This document shows positions 1 to 8,366 of a stretch of 64,000 nucleotides of DNA, in pieces. The number at the start of each line of letters is the position of its first letter. The first letter of the stretch is position 1. The stretch comes from Streptomyces albicerus (GTDB lineage: Bacteria; Actinomycetota; Actinomycetes; Streptomycetales; Streptomycetaceae), in assembly GCF_008905045.1 (NCBI RefSeq), contig NZ_VWMY01000017.1, positions 78,469-142,468 on the forward strand, written 5' to 3'. The position numbers and the translations under genes are program-made. The notes under the pieces were generated by a model. It had not been told where the DNA came from. It worked only from the letters and a program-made list of their open reading frames with translations, and ran no database searches.

Positions 1-842
1 GGCTTGTTCGTGATGACGCCGTCCACCCCGAAGTCCGCGACGCGCCGCGTGCCCTCCGCGGTGTCGACGGTCCACGTGAAGATCTCCAGCGGCTCGCCGT
101 GCGGTCCCTCGAACGCGTGGATCGCGGCGACGTAACCGAGGGAGATGGTCGTGTGCGACGAGTTGATCTGGTCGGCGAACTGCGCGTACGCGGGCAGTTC
201 CGCGACCGATGGTGTGCCCAGGAAGCCCGTCTTGATGTCGGGCCGCAGCGCGTGCACCGTCCGTACGGAGTCCGCGCTGAAGCTCTGGATGACCAGCTTG
301 CTCCGCACGTGGGCCGGGCCCAGCCAGCCCTCGTTGCTGAGGACCTTGAGGGTCTCCCGCTCGATGCCCGGGTAGAGCGCGGGGTTCTTGATCTCCAGGA
401 CGAGTTTCTGGTGGTTTCGTGAAACCCGGTTCATGTACTGCTCCAGCGTGGGCACGCGCGCGCCCGCGTAGCGCGGGCTGAACCAGCTGCCCGCGTCGAG
501 GCGCGCGATCTCCGCCGCGGTGAAGTCCTTGACCTTCCAGGGGGCCCGCTCGGGGAAGACCTCCTCGACGTTGGTCGTGCGGGTCAGGCTGTCGTCGTGG
601 ATCACCACGAGCTCGCCGTCCTTGGTGCGCTGGACGTCGTTCTCGACCCAGCGGAATCCGAGGTCGGCCGCCTTGTCGACGGCGGCCAGCGTGTTCTCGG
701 GGGCGTAGGCCGAGGCGCCGCGGTGGGCGATGACCAGAGGCTCGTCGGTGTCGGGTGCGGCGTGGGCGGCGGGGACGGGGAGAACAGCGATGGCGGCTCC
801 CAGGAGCGCGGTGGTCGTGGCGGCGGCAGCGCGCGCGTGCAT
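1..842 (-). CDS. Secreted glycerophosphodiester phosphodiesterase, 3' end outside window
   Basis: This gene runs off the left edge, so its C-terminus is missing. The translation begins with a signal peptide (ALLGAAIAVLPVPAAHAAPD, signal peptidase I-like AHA site) followed by HRGASAYAPENTLAA, the N-terminal signature of the GDPD TIM-barrel family, which holds the catalytic His, Arg and Glu. EIKNP further on fits the family's metal-binding Glu-x-Lys strand, and ITNKP near the edge is close to the usual end of the domain. The enzyme should hydrolyse glycerophosphodiesters outside the membrane to glycerol 3-phosphate and an alcohol, a phosphate and carbon scavenging role. The ATG at 842-840 sits directly before the hydrophobic leader. 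It diverges from the MHYT gene; the 277 nt between them show no recognisable site. Confidence 0.9.
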   Translation of the reverse strand, partial: MHARAAAATTTALLGAAIAVLPVPAAHAAPDTDEPLVIAHRGASAYAPENTLAAVDKAADLGFRWVENDVQRTKDGELVVIHDDSLTRTTNVEEVFPERAPWKVKDFTAAEIARLDAGSWFSPRYAGARVPTLEQYMNRVSRNHQKLVLEIKNPALYPGIERETLKVLSNEGWLGPAHVRSKLVIQSFSADSVRTVHALRPDIKTGFLGTPSVAELPAYAQFADQINSSHTTISLGYVAAIHAFEGPHGEPLEIFTWTVDTAEGTRRVADFGVDGVITNK

Positions 843-1119
843 GCGTACTCCTTGCGTCTGGGTTCACGGACCGTCCCAGAGTGACAGCAGAGGGTCAACA
901 GTAGGGGGGTGCAGGATGGCCACAGATTGAATGGAGTTGCCCAAGGCCGCTCACGTGTGCCGCACAACTACGGCAAGGCCGTGATTCTTTGCCGGAAAAT
1001 CGTTCGACCGTTCCGGGGCGAGTCATACTCTCTGCGTCAACCCCGGCGGCCGTGGCGGTCCTGGGACGGGGGCAATTCACAAAATTCCGGGACGCAACAG
1101 GGCGGAAGGGCAACCGCGC

Positions 1120-1983
1120 ATGCAGGGCACGGTCGACGGATTCAGCTACGGGCTCGTCACGCCGCTGGTGGCGTACCTGATGGCCTGCCTCGGCGGAGCG
1201 CTGGGCCTGCGCTGCACCACGAGATCGATGCTCGTCACCCGCTCCTGGCGGCCGGGCTGGCTCGCGCTCGGCGCGACGGCGATCGGCTCCGGCATCTGGA
1301 CCATGCACTTCATCGCGATGATGGGGTTCTCCGTTCAGGGAACCCCGATCCATTACGACAAACTGACGACGTTCGCGAGCCTCGGCGTAGCGATCGTCAT
1401 GGTCGGCATCGGGATCTTCATCGTCGGCTACAAGGGAGCCTCCGGAACAGCCCTGTTCACCGGGGGCACCATCACCGGCCTCGGCATCGCCTCGATGCAC
1501 TACCTGGGCATGGCCGGAATGCGACTCAACGGAAAGCTCGAGTACAACACCTTCACCGTCGCCGCTTCGGTCGTCATAGCCGTCGTCGCCGCGATCGCGG
1601 CGCTATGGGCGGCGGGACAGGTCCGGGGTTTCCTGTGGAGCGTGGGCGCGAGTCTCGTCATGGGCCTCGCCGTCAGCGGCATGCACTACACGGGTATGGC
1701 CGCCCTCAGCGTTCATCTGCACGGTGCCGCCAGCGACCCCGCAGGGGAGTCGCCCGCGGCCCTTCTGGCCCCCCTGATGATCGGCCCTCTCGCCTTCCTG
1801 CTGCTGGCCGGCGTCGTCGTGATGTTCGACCCGTTGATGGTCATGGGCAAGCCCGACTGGAGCTCCGTCGAGCAGAAGCCCGGCATACCGGCCCACACGG
1901 TCCGCCACACCGGCCGCCGGCCGGCGGCCGGTCCGCGCCGGCGCTCCCGGCACCCCGGCTCCCGCACCCCGCAGAGGTGGTGA
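1120..1983 (+). CDS. MHYT-domain seven-helix membrane sensor protein
   Basis: The 287-residue product has three copies of the MHYT signature: MHFIAMMGF (His63), MHYLGMAGM (His127) and MHYTGMAAL (His189), each at the end of a hydrophobic helix. MHYT domains are predicted seven-helix integral membrane sensors that may bind a metal, possibly copper, and through it sense oxygen, CO or NO; that role is from family knowledge and is not visible here. No GGDEF, EAL or kinase domain follows. The last 50 or so residues are a Pro/Arg-rich cytoplasmic tail, so any output must go through a partner. The ATG is preceded by GCGGAAGGG as ribosome binding site. The gene ends 40 nt before uvrB, but uvrB has its own promoter in that gap. 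Confidence 0.85.
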   Translation: MQGTVDGFSYGLVTPLVAYLMACLGGALGLRCTTRSMLVTRSWRPGWLALGATAIGSGIWTMHFIAMMGFSVQGTPIHYDKLTTFASLGVAIVMVGIGIFIVGYKGASGTALFTGGTITGLGIASMHYLGMAGMRLNGKLEYNTFTVAASVVIAVVAAIAALWAAGQVRGFLWSVGASLVMGLAVSGMHYTGMAALSVHLHGAASDPAGESPAALLAPLMIGPLAFLLLAGVVVMFDPLMVMGKPDWSSVEQKPGIPAHTVRHTGRRPAAGPRRRSRHPGSRTPQRW

Positions 1984-1993
1984 TCCCGCCCCG

Positions 1994-2016
1994 TTGTCAG
2001 TGCGGGGTCGTACGGT
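1994..2016 (+). promoter_or_regulatory. RecA-NDp/PafBC-type DNA-damage promoter of uvrB
   Basis: TTGTCAGTGC at 1994-2003, 7 nt, then TACGGT at 2011-2016. It matches the LexA-independent actinobacterial damage promoter (roughly TTGTCRGTGG, fixed gap, TAGGGT). The uvrB ATG at 2024 follows the -10 hexamer by 7 nt, so the transcript is probably leaderless. Confidence 0.75.
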
Positions 2017-2023
2017 GGATTCC

Positions 2024-4162
2024 ATGCGGCCCGTATCCAAGATCGAACGCACGGTGGCGCCCTTCGAGGTCGTCAGCCCCTACCAGCCCAGCGGCGACCA
2101 GCCCGCTGCCATCGCCGAGCTCGAGCGGCGCATCCGGGCAGGTGAGAAGGATGTCGTCCTCCTCGGTGCAACCGGCACCGGCAAGTCCGCCACCACCGCG
2201 TGGATGATCGAGAAGCTCCAGCGCCCCACCCTCGTCATGGCGCCGAACAAGACGCTGGCCGCCCAGCTGGCCAACGAATTCCGCGAGCTGCTGCCGAACA
2301 ACGCCGTCGAGTACTTCGTCTCGTACTACGACTACTACCAGCCCGAGGCGTACGTCCCTCAGTCGGACACCTACATCGAGAAGGACTCCTCGATCAACGA
2401 GGAGGTGGAGCGCCTGCGCCACTCCGCCACCAACTCGCTGCTCACCCGCCGAGACGTCGTCGTGGTCGCCTCGGTCTCCTGCATCTACGGTCTCGGTACT
2501 CCGCAGGAGTACGTGGACCGCATGGTCCCGCTCAAGGTCGGCGACGAGATCGACCGCGACGACCTGCTGCGCCGCTTTGTGGACATCCAGTACACGCGCA
2601 ACGACATGGCCTTCGCGCGCGGCACGTTCCGCGTCCGCGGCGACACCATCGAGATCTTCCCGGTCTACGAGGAGCTGGCCGTCCGCATCGAGATGTTCGG
2701 CGACGAGATCGAGGCGCTCTCCACGCTGCACCCGCTCACCGGCGAGATCATCAGCGAGGACCAGCATCTGTACGTCTTCCCGGCCTCCCACTACGTCGCG
2801 GGACCCGAGCGCATGGAGCGGGCCGTCAACGACATCGAGAAGGAGCTCGGGGAGCGCCTCTCCGAGCTGGAGAAGCAGGGCAAGCTCCTGGAGGCCCAGC
2901 GGCTGCGGATGCGCACGACGTACGACCTGGAGATGCTCCGCCAGATCGGCTCCTGCTCCGGCGTGGAGAACTACTCGATGCACTTCGACGGCCGCGAGCC
3001 CGGCTCCCCGCCGAACACACTCCTCGACTACTTCCCGGACGACTTCCTGCTCGTCATCGACGAGTCGCACGTCACCGTCCCGCAGATCGGTGCCATGTAC
3101 GAGGGCGACGCCTCCCGCAAGCGCACCCTCGTCGACCACGGCTTCCGGCTGCCCTCCGCGCTGGACAACCGCCCCCTGAAGTGGGAGGAGTTCCAGGGGC
3201 GCATCGGCCAGGCCGTCTACCTGTCCGCGACCCCGGGCAAGTACGAGCTCTCGCGTGGGGACGGCTTCGTCGAGCAGATCATCCGCCCCACCGGCCTCGT
3301 CGACCCCGAGGTCGTCGTCAAGCCCACCGAGGGCCAGATCGACGACCTGGTGCACGAGATCCGCAAGCGGACCGAGAAGGACGAGCGCGTCCTGGTCACC
3401 ACCCTCACCAAGAAGATGGCCGAGGACCTCACCGACTACTTCCTCGAACTGGGCATCCAGGTCCGCTATCTGCACAGCGACGTCGACACCCTGCGCCGTG
3501 TCGAGCTGCTGCGCGAGCTGCGCGCCGGCGAGTTCGACGTCCTCGTCGGCATCAACCTCCTCAGGGAGGGCCTCGACCTGCCCGAGGTCTCCCTGGTGGC
3601 GATCCTCGACGCCGACAAGGAGGGCTTCCTGCGCTCCGGCACCTCACTGATCCAGACCATCGGCCGCGCGGCGCGCAACGTGTCCGGTCAGGTCCACATG
3701 TACGCCGACAAGATCACCCCAGGCATGGAGAAGGCCATCGAGGAGACCAACCGCCGCCGGGAGAAGCAGGTCGCTTACAACAAGGAGCGGGGCCTCGATC
3801 CGCAGCCCCTCCGCAAGAAGATCAACGACATCGTGGCGCAGATCGCCCGCGAGGACGTCGACACGGAGCAGCTGCTCGGCTCGGGCTACCGCCAGTCGAA
3901 GGACGGCAAGGGCGCCAAGGCCCCCGTGCCCGCGCTCGGCTCGAAGGCCGCCCAGGGGGCCAAGTCCGCCAAGGGCAAGGCCAAGGAGACCGTGCCGACC
4001 GACCGCCCCTCGGCCGAACTCGCCGGGCAGATCGAGGAGATGACGGAGCGGATGCGCGCGGCCGCCGCGGACCTGCAGTTCGAGATCGCCGCCAGGTTGC
4101 GTGACGAGGTCTCGGAGATGAAGAAGGAGCTGCGGCAGATGAAGGAAGCCGGTATCGCCTGA
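2024..4162 (+). CDS. uvrB: Excinuclease ABC subunit B (DNA damage helicase-like subunit)
   Basis: UvrB receives damaged DNA from UvrA, opens it with its beta-hairpin and recruits UvrC for dual incision in nucleotide excision repair. The 712-residue protein is full length: Walker A GATGTGKS at residues 48-55, the Tyr-rich hairpin YYDYYQPEAYVPQSD, the helicase VI-type segment QTIGRAARN, and a C-terminal UVR domain (about 665-710) that contacts UvrC. A Lys/Ala/Gly-rich linker (about 630-665) precedes the UVR domain. I chose the ATG at 2024 over the upstream in-frame GTG at 1994 because the homologous protein begins there and because 1994 lies inside the -35 element; no Shine-Dalgarno sequence is needed if the mRNA is leaderless. 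Confidence 0.97.
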   Translation: MRPVSKIERTVAPFEVVSPYQPSGDQPAAIAELERRIRAGEKDVVLLGATGTGKSATTAWMIEKLQRPTLVMAPNKTLAAQLANEFRELLPNNAVEYFVSYYDYYQPEAYVPQSDTYIEKDSSINEEVERLRHSATNSLLTRRDVVVVASVSCIYGLGTPQEYVDRMVPLKVGDEIDRDDLLRRFVDIQYTRNDMAFARGTFRVRGDTIEIFPVYEELAVRIEMFGDEIEALSTLHPLTGEIISEDQHLYVFPASHYVAGPERMERAVNDIEKELGERLSELEKQGKLLEAQRLRMRTTYDLEMLRQIGSCSGVENYSMHFDGREPGSPPNTLLDYFPDDFLLVIDESHVTVPQIGAMYEGDASRKRTLVDHGFRLPSALDNRPLKWEEFQGRIGQAVYLSATPGKYELSRGDGFVEQIIRPTGLVDPEVVVKPTEGQIDDLVHEIRKRTEKDERVLVTTLTKKMAEDLTDYFLELGIQVRYLHSDVDTLRRVELLRELRAGEFDVLVGINLLREGLDLPEVSLVAILDADKEGFLRSGTSLIQTIGRAARNVSGQVHMYADKITPGMEKAIEETNRRREKQVAYNKERGLDPQPLRKKINDIVAQIAREDVDTEQLLGSGYRQSKDGKGAKAPVPALGSKAAQGAKSAKGKAKETVPTDRPSAELAGQIEEMTERMRAAAADLQFEIAARLRDEVSEMKKELRQMKEAGIA

Positions 4163-4221
4163 CACCCGGGATGGCGCACTGTGTTGCAAGACCGACACAA
4201 AGTGTGCACCAGGGTTCGGCG

Positions 4222-4244
4222 CTGTCAGTGGCCCTGCGTAGGGT
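4222..4244 (+). promoter_or_regulatory. RecA-NDp/PafBC-type promoter of the TerD gene
   Basis: CTGTCAGTGG at 4222-4231, 7 nt, TAGGGT at 4239-4244. The decamer is identical to that of uvrA and the hexamer is the consensus one. Transcription would start near 4251, leaving a leader of about 50 nt before the GTG at 4303. It implies that the TerD stress protein is induced by DNA damage with uvrA, uvrB and uvrC. Confidence 0.75.
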
Positions 4245-4302
4245 TGCTGGTCAACCGCAGGATTCTGCGGCAACAGGGGACAGTCCGAGAGGGGAACAGC
4301 GC

Positions 4303-4881
4303 GTGACGGTCAACATGACCAAGGGTCAGGCCATCAGTCTGCAGAAGAACGACGGAGGCACGCTGACCGCGGTGCGCATGGGGCTCGGCTGGCAGGCAGC
4401 CCCGCGACGTGGCCTGTTCGGCTCTCGCACCAGGGAGATCGACCTTGACGCGTCCGCCGTGCTGTTCGCGGACAAGCAGCCGGTCGACGTGGTGTTCTTC
4501 CGTCACCTCGTCAGTGACGACGGCTCCGTGCGGCACACCGGTGACAACCTCGTCGGCGGTGTGGGCCAGGGCGGCGACGACGAGGCGATCCTCGTCGACC
4601 TTGCGCGCATCCCGGTCCACATCGACCAGATCGTCTTCACCGTGAACTCGTTCACGGGCCAGACGTTCCAGGAGGTGCAGGACGCTTTCTGCCGCCTGGT
4701 CGACGAGACCAACGGCCAGGAGCTGGCCCGCTACACCCTGGCAGGCGGCGGTCAGTACACGGCGCAGATCATGGCGAAGGTCCACCGTGCGGGCACGGGC
4801 TGGCAGATGACCGCGCTCGGTACGCCGGCCAACGGCCGTACCTTCCAGGACCTGATGCCGGCGATCCTGCCGCACCTGTAG
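4303..4881 (+). CDS. TerD family calcium-binding stress protein
   Basis: The 192-residue product is a single TerD domain beginning MTVNMTKGQAISLQKN. The acidic stretch SDDGSVRHTGDNLVGGVG plus GDDE is the family's paired Ca2+-binding site, and the C-terminal NGRTFQDLMPAILPHL is typical of streptomycete TerD paralogues. TerD proteins are cytoplasmic beta-sandwich proteins tied to tellurite resistance, phage inhibition, Ca2+ homeostasis and differentiation; the molecular function is not settled. The GTG at 4303 has GAGAGGGGA 9 nt upstream; an in-frame ATG lies 12 nt further on. A second TerD-domain gene follows after 45 nt, probably in the same operon. The upstream promoter looks damage-inducible. 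Confidence 0.93.
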   Translation: MTVNMTKGQAISLQKNDGGTLTAVRMGLGWQAAPRRGLFGSRTREIDLDASAVLFADKQPVDVVFFRHLVSDDGSVRHTGDNLVGGVGQGGDDEAILVDLARIPVHIDQIVFTVNSFTGQTFQEVQDAFCRLVDETNGQELARYTLAGGGQYTAQIMAKVHRAGTGWQMTALGTPANGRTFQDLMPAILPHL

Positions 4882-4926
4882 ACAGCCAGGCACCCGGCGC
4901 ACGAGTACATAGGGGGAACGAAGGCG

Positions 4927-6972
4927 ATGACGGCTGAGCTGGTCCGTGGGCAGAACCATCCGCTCACCCAGGCCCGACTCGAGATCCGGGTGTCGGCCGG
5001 TAAACCGGTCGTGGCCGGGGCCACGCTCAGCGACGAGCAGGGCAAGGTGCACGGTGTCGAGTGGGTGGCCCACCCGGGCTCACCCACTCTGCCCGGCCTC
5101 GAGGTGTCCAAGCAGGCGGCGGCCGACCACCGCCTTGCCTGCGACCTGGACGCCCTGCCCGAGACGGTGCACCGGGTCAGTGTGCTGCTCGCGCTGCCGT
5201 CGGGGGGCGGCGGTCCGGTTCGGTTCGGCGCCGTCGCCGCGCCCTTCGTCGCGGTCACCGGACTCGACGGCTCCGAGGTCGCCAGCTACACGATCACGGG
5301 CCTCGACGCCGAGTCGGCCGTAGTCGCACTCGAGCTCTACCGCAGGCAGGACGCCTGGAAGGTGCGCGCCGTAGGCCAGGGATACGCGGGCGGCCTGGCC
5401 GAACTCCTCGCCGACCAGGGCCTCCCCCAGGCCCACCAGCTCGCCGGCAGCATCAACGAGGCGGTCGCCCAGGGCCTCGCGCGTTCGGTGGCCGCACCCC
5501 CGCCGCGGACGGCCGAGGGCGACCGCTCGCGGCACGCCGCGACACCCGCACGCGGCCAGGACCAGGGCGAAGCCACGCCCCAGGGCGCCCCCGGTCACGT
5601 CTCACCGCAGCACGGACACCAGGGCGGGCAGCAGGGATCCACGGCGTCCGGCACTCCCGGGCACGGGACGCCGCAGGCCGGCTACCCCGGAGGACCCGCG
5701 CAGTCGGACCCGTCGGCTGTCACACAGCCCGCCGCGTCCGGAGCCGGCGGCCCCGTCAACTACAGCCACCCCGGCCGGCAGGCCGCCGCGCCCCCGCCGC
5801 CCCCGCCGACCGCGCCCCCGGCCCGGCCCGGACAGCCCGCGCAGCCCGTCGCGGGCGACGCCACCGGCTGGTCCATGGAGGAGCGCCTCTACAACCAGGT
5901 GTGGGGCATGTTCGAGGACCTGGCCCGCACCACGGCGGCGTACCGCAGCGCGGTCGACTTCGCCGAATCGCGCCTGGAGCAGGAGCTCGACAAGGTCCTG
6001 TCCGACCCGCGCAGCCGCATCGGCGGACAGGGCGACGCCGCACGCGAGGCGGCCCGCGCCAAGCACGGCCAGTTGATCGACCGGGCCAGGGAGGCGCTCG
6101 ACCGCGACCTCGCGCAGCTCACCGCCGAGGCCGAGGTCGTCGAGCCCGCGCTGCCGGCCGCCTTCGCACGCTGGGACAGCCCCGTCTGGCAGGGCTATCG
6201 GGTACCGATGGAGATCCCCATGGCCCTGCGCCTCGGCGACCTCCACCTGCCCGAGAGCGCCGGCGTCAGCATTCCGATGCTGGTACGGCTGCCGCTGGAG
6301 CGCGGCCTGTGGATCGACAGCGGCCGCGCCGCATCCCTCGATGCTTCACTCACCGACTCCGACGAACTGCGCCGCCTCGCCATGGACACGGCGGTGGCGC
6401 ACGCGGCCCGGCTGCTCGCCGTCTATCCGGCGGGCGAGTACACAGTGCATGTCATCGACCCGGCGGGCTCCGGCGCCTCGGCGCTCGCGCCGCTCGTGCA
6501 GACCGGGGTACTGAGCGGCCCGCCCGCCACCGGTGCGGCGGGTGTGAACGAGGTACTGGCCCGGCTCACGCAGCGCGTCGACCTGGTGCAGATGGCGATA
6601 CGCGGCGGCGCCGCCGACTCGCTGCCGCCCGACCTCGACACAGCCGAGCAGCTGCTGATCGTCAATGACTTCCCGCACGGTTTTGACGACCGGGCCGTGA
6701 CCCAGCTGCGCTACCTCGCGGACGAGGGACCGGCCGTCGGCGTCCATCTCATGATGGTCGCCGACCGGGAGGACGCCGCCGCCTACGGACCGCTGCTCGA
6801 CCCGCTGTGGCGCTCGCTGCTCCGGCTCACCCCGGTGCCCGACGATCACCTTGCCGACCCGTGGGTCGGGCACGCGTGGACCTACGATCCCTCGCGCGTA
6901 CCGCCCGGCAGCCAGGTGCTCCAGCACGTCCTCACCCAGGTCGCGGCAGCCCGCCGCTCCTGGAACCGCTGA
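4927..6972 (+). CDS. TerD-domain protein fused to a C-terminal FtsK/HerA-like domain
   Basis: This 681-residue protein has three parts. Residues 1-165 form a TerD-like domain (CDLDALPETVHRVSVLLALP and FVAVTGLDGSEVASYTITGL). Residues about 190-310 are a Pro/Gly/Gln/His-rich, probably disordered linker. Residues 315-681 start with a helical coiled-coil-like stretch and continue into an alpha/beta region (LRLGDLHLPES, VPMLVRLPLERGLWI-like, LLIVNDFPHGFDD, VHLMMVADRED) that recalls the FtsK-like ATPase fold of Ter-associated proteins. I see no GxxxxGK[ST] Walker A loop, so it may be a degenerate, non-hydrolysing version. It probably works with the TerD protein just upstream. RBS AGGGGGAACG precedes the ATG. 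The FtsK-like assignment is tentative; the TerD part is firm. Confidence 0.8.
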   Translation: MTAELVRGQNHPLTQARLEIRVSAGKPVVAGATLSDEQGKVHGVEWVAHPGSPTLPGLEVSKQAAADHRLACDLDALPETVHRVSVLLALPSGGGGPVRFGAVAAPFVAVTGLDGSEVASYTITGLDAESAVVALELYRRQDAWKVRAVGQGYAGGLAELLADQGLPQAHQLAGSINEAVAQGLARSVAAPPPRTAEGDRSRHAATPARGQDQGEATPQGAPGHVSPQHGHQGGQQGSTASGTPGHGTPQAGYPGGPAQSDPSAVTQPAASGAGGPVNYSHPGRQAAAPPPPPPTAPPARPGQPAQPVAGDATGWSMEERLYNQVWGMFEDLARTTAAYRSAVDFAESRLEQELDKVLSDPRSRIGGQGDAAREAARAKHGQLIDRAREALDRDLAQLTAEAEVVEPALPAAFARWDSPVWQGYRVPMEIPMALRLGDLHLPESAGVSIPMLVRLPLERGLWIDSGRAASLDASLTDSDELRRLAMDTAVAHAARLLAVYPAGEYTVHVIDPAGSGASALAPLVQTGVLSGPPATGAAGVNEVLARLTQRVDLVQMAIRGGAADSLPPDLDTAEQLLIVNDFPHGFDDRAVTQLRYLADEGPAVGVHLMMVADREDAAAYGPLLDPLWRSLLRLTPVPDDHLADPWVGHAWTYDPSRVPPGSQVLQHVLTQVAAARRSWNR

Positions 6973-7080
6973 GCGCTCCCGCGCACTGCACCAAGAGTTC
7001 GCCAAGTCCCCTGACCAGGGGATTTGGTCTTTCCTTTGCCAATCCCTTTACCTTTCCTTGGTGATTGGGGTACTGTCGTC

Positions 7081-7218
7081 CGTACGGAGGGGAGTACTCC
7101 CTACCTGCTGCGGCGTGCCCGTCAATACGGATCCGGCCAGATCCCGGGGCGTCGGCCCGAAGCGCACCAGGCGCATCACGCGCCCCAGGACGCATCGGGT
7201 GGAAGAGACCTCCGGTAG
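7081..7218 (+). promoter_or_regulatory. Probable yybP-ykoY (Mn2+) riboswitch in the terC leader
   Basis: The 288-nt gap before terC contains the paired landmarks of the yybP-ykoY class: CGGAGGGGAGTA at 7085-7096 and GAGACCTCCG at 7205-7214, whose ends form a perfect P1 helix (CGGAGG 7085-7090 with CCTCCG 7209-7214). The class senses Mn2+ and often controls TerC-family and Mn-efflux membrane proteins. The 3' P1 strand extended to CCTCCGG (7209-7215) is also exactly complementary to CCGGAGG (7250-7256), the ribosome binding site of terC, which suggests translational control: ligand-stabilised P1 frees the RBS. Inner helices P2 and P3 were not modelled. Confidence 0.7.
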
Positions 7219-7260
7219 CGACGACGCTGAAATCTGCCGTTACGTACTGCCGGAGGCGCA

Positions 7261-8238
7261 GTGGATGTTTCCCTGACCCTGTGGGTCCTGACGATCGTGG
7301 GCCTCGCCGCCCTCATCGCGGTCGACTTCTTCATCGGCCGCAAGCCGCACGACGTATCGATCAAGGAAGCTGGAATCTGGACGGTCGTCTGGATCGTCCT
7401 GGCCGGGCTGTTCGGCCTCGGACTGCTCGTCTTCTCCGGAGGTCAGCCCGCCGGAGAGTTCTTCGCTGGCTTCATCACCGAGAAATCGCTGAGCGTCGAC
7501 AACCTCTTCGTCTTCGTCCTGATCATGGCGAAGTTCGCGGTGCCGACGCAGTACCAGCAGCGAGTGCTCCTCGTCGGTGTGCTCATAGCCCTCGTCCTGC
7601 GCGCGATCTTCATCGCCGCGGGTGCCGCGATCATCGCGAGCTTCGCGTGGGTCTTCTACATCTTCGGCGCGTTCCTCATCTACACCGCCTGGAAGCTGAT
7701 CCAGGAGGCCCGGGCCGACGCGGACGACGAGGAGTACGAGGAGAACCGGCTGCTCAAGGCCGCCGAGCACCGCTTCGGTGTTGCCGACCGCTACCACGGC
7801 ACCAAGCTGTGGATCCAGCAGAACGGCAAGCGGGTCATGACGCCGATGCTGGTGGTCATGCTCGCGATCGGCTCCACGGACGTGCTCTTCGCGCTCGACT
7901 CGATCCCCGCGATCTTCGGTCTGACGCAGGACCCGTACATCGTCTTCACGGCCAACGCGTTCGCGCTGATGGGTCTGCGGCAGCTGTACTTCCTGATCGG
8001 CGGACTCCTCAAGAAGCTGGTCCACCTCAGCTACGGCCTGTCGGTCATCCTCGGCTTCATCGGCGTCAAGCTGGTGCTGCACGCGCTGCACGAGTCCGGC
8101 GTCCACGTCCCGGAGATCTCCATCCCGGTCTCCCTCGGCGTGATCTGCGCGGTCCTCGTGGTCACCACGATCACCAGCCTGATGGCTTCCAAGAAGCAGG
8201 CGGCCGAAGAGGCTCCGAAGGACAGCATCGACGTCTGA
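7261..8238 (+). CDS. TerC family integral membrane protein (putative metal exporter)
   Basis: TerC proteins are polytopic membrane proteins implicated in tellurite resistance and, in several bacteria, in Mn2+ efflux or metalation of exported proteins. The 325-residue product has 8-9 hydrophobic helices and the family motifs SVDNLFVF, DSIPAIFGLTQDPYIVFTAN and NAFALMGLRQLYFLIGGLL, where conserved acidic residues in membrane helices are the likely metal ligands. The start is GTG at 7261 with CGGAGG 4 nt upstream. The probable manganese riboswitch in the leader supports a role in manganese homeostasis over tellurite resistance. A stem-loop after the stop should end the transcript. Confidence 0.92.
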   Translation: MDVSLTLWVLTIVGLAALIAVDFFIGRKPHDVSIKEAGIWTVVWIVLAGLFGLGLLVFSGGQPAGEFFAGFITEKSLSVDNLFVFVLIMAKFAVPTQYQQRVLLVGVLIALVLRAIFIAAGAAIIASFAWVFYIFGAFLIYTAWKLIQEARADADDEEYEENRLLKAAEHRFGVADRYHGTKLWIQQNGKRVMTPMLVVMLAIGSTDVLFALDSIPAIFGLTQDPYIVFTANAFALMGLRQLYFLIGGLLKKLVHLSYGLSVILGFIGVKLVLHALHESGVHVPEISIPVSLGVICAVLVVTTITSLMASKKQAAEEAPKDSIDV

Positions 8239-8262
8239 CCGCGTCGGACGTAGACACAACCA

Positions 8263-8309
8263 GCATCGGGAGCGCTGCCCGGCGAATTGCCGAGTACCGC
8301 TCCCGGTGC
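8263..8309 (+). terminator. Stem-loop terminator after terC
   Basis: GCATCGGGAGCG (8263-8274) pairs with CGCTCCCGGTGC (8298-8309), one G-T pair in 12. It lies 25 nt after the terC stop and is followed by TTGCTTGTGT, a moderately T-rich run. Confidence 0.7.
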
Positions 8310-8366
8310 TTGCTTGTGTGCTGAGCGCTCCCCGGCCCGGGGGCGCCTGGCCGGGTGGAGGCACCC

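Noticed and set aside
1997..3475. Long minus-strand open frame opposite uvrB
   Set aside because: Antisense shadow of uvrB with no recognisable domain; same for frames opposite gap-pgk-tpiA and the FtsX permease.
5840..6972. Calling the TerD fusion an active FtsK-type DNA translocase
   Set aside because: No Walker A motif can be found and no DNA-binding gamma domain is visible.
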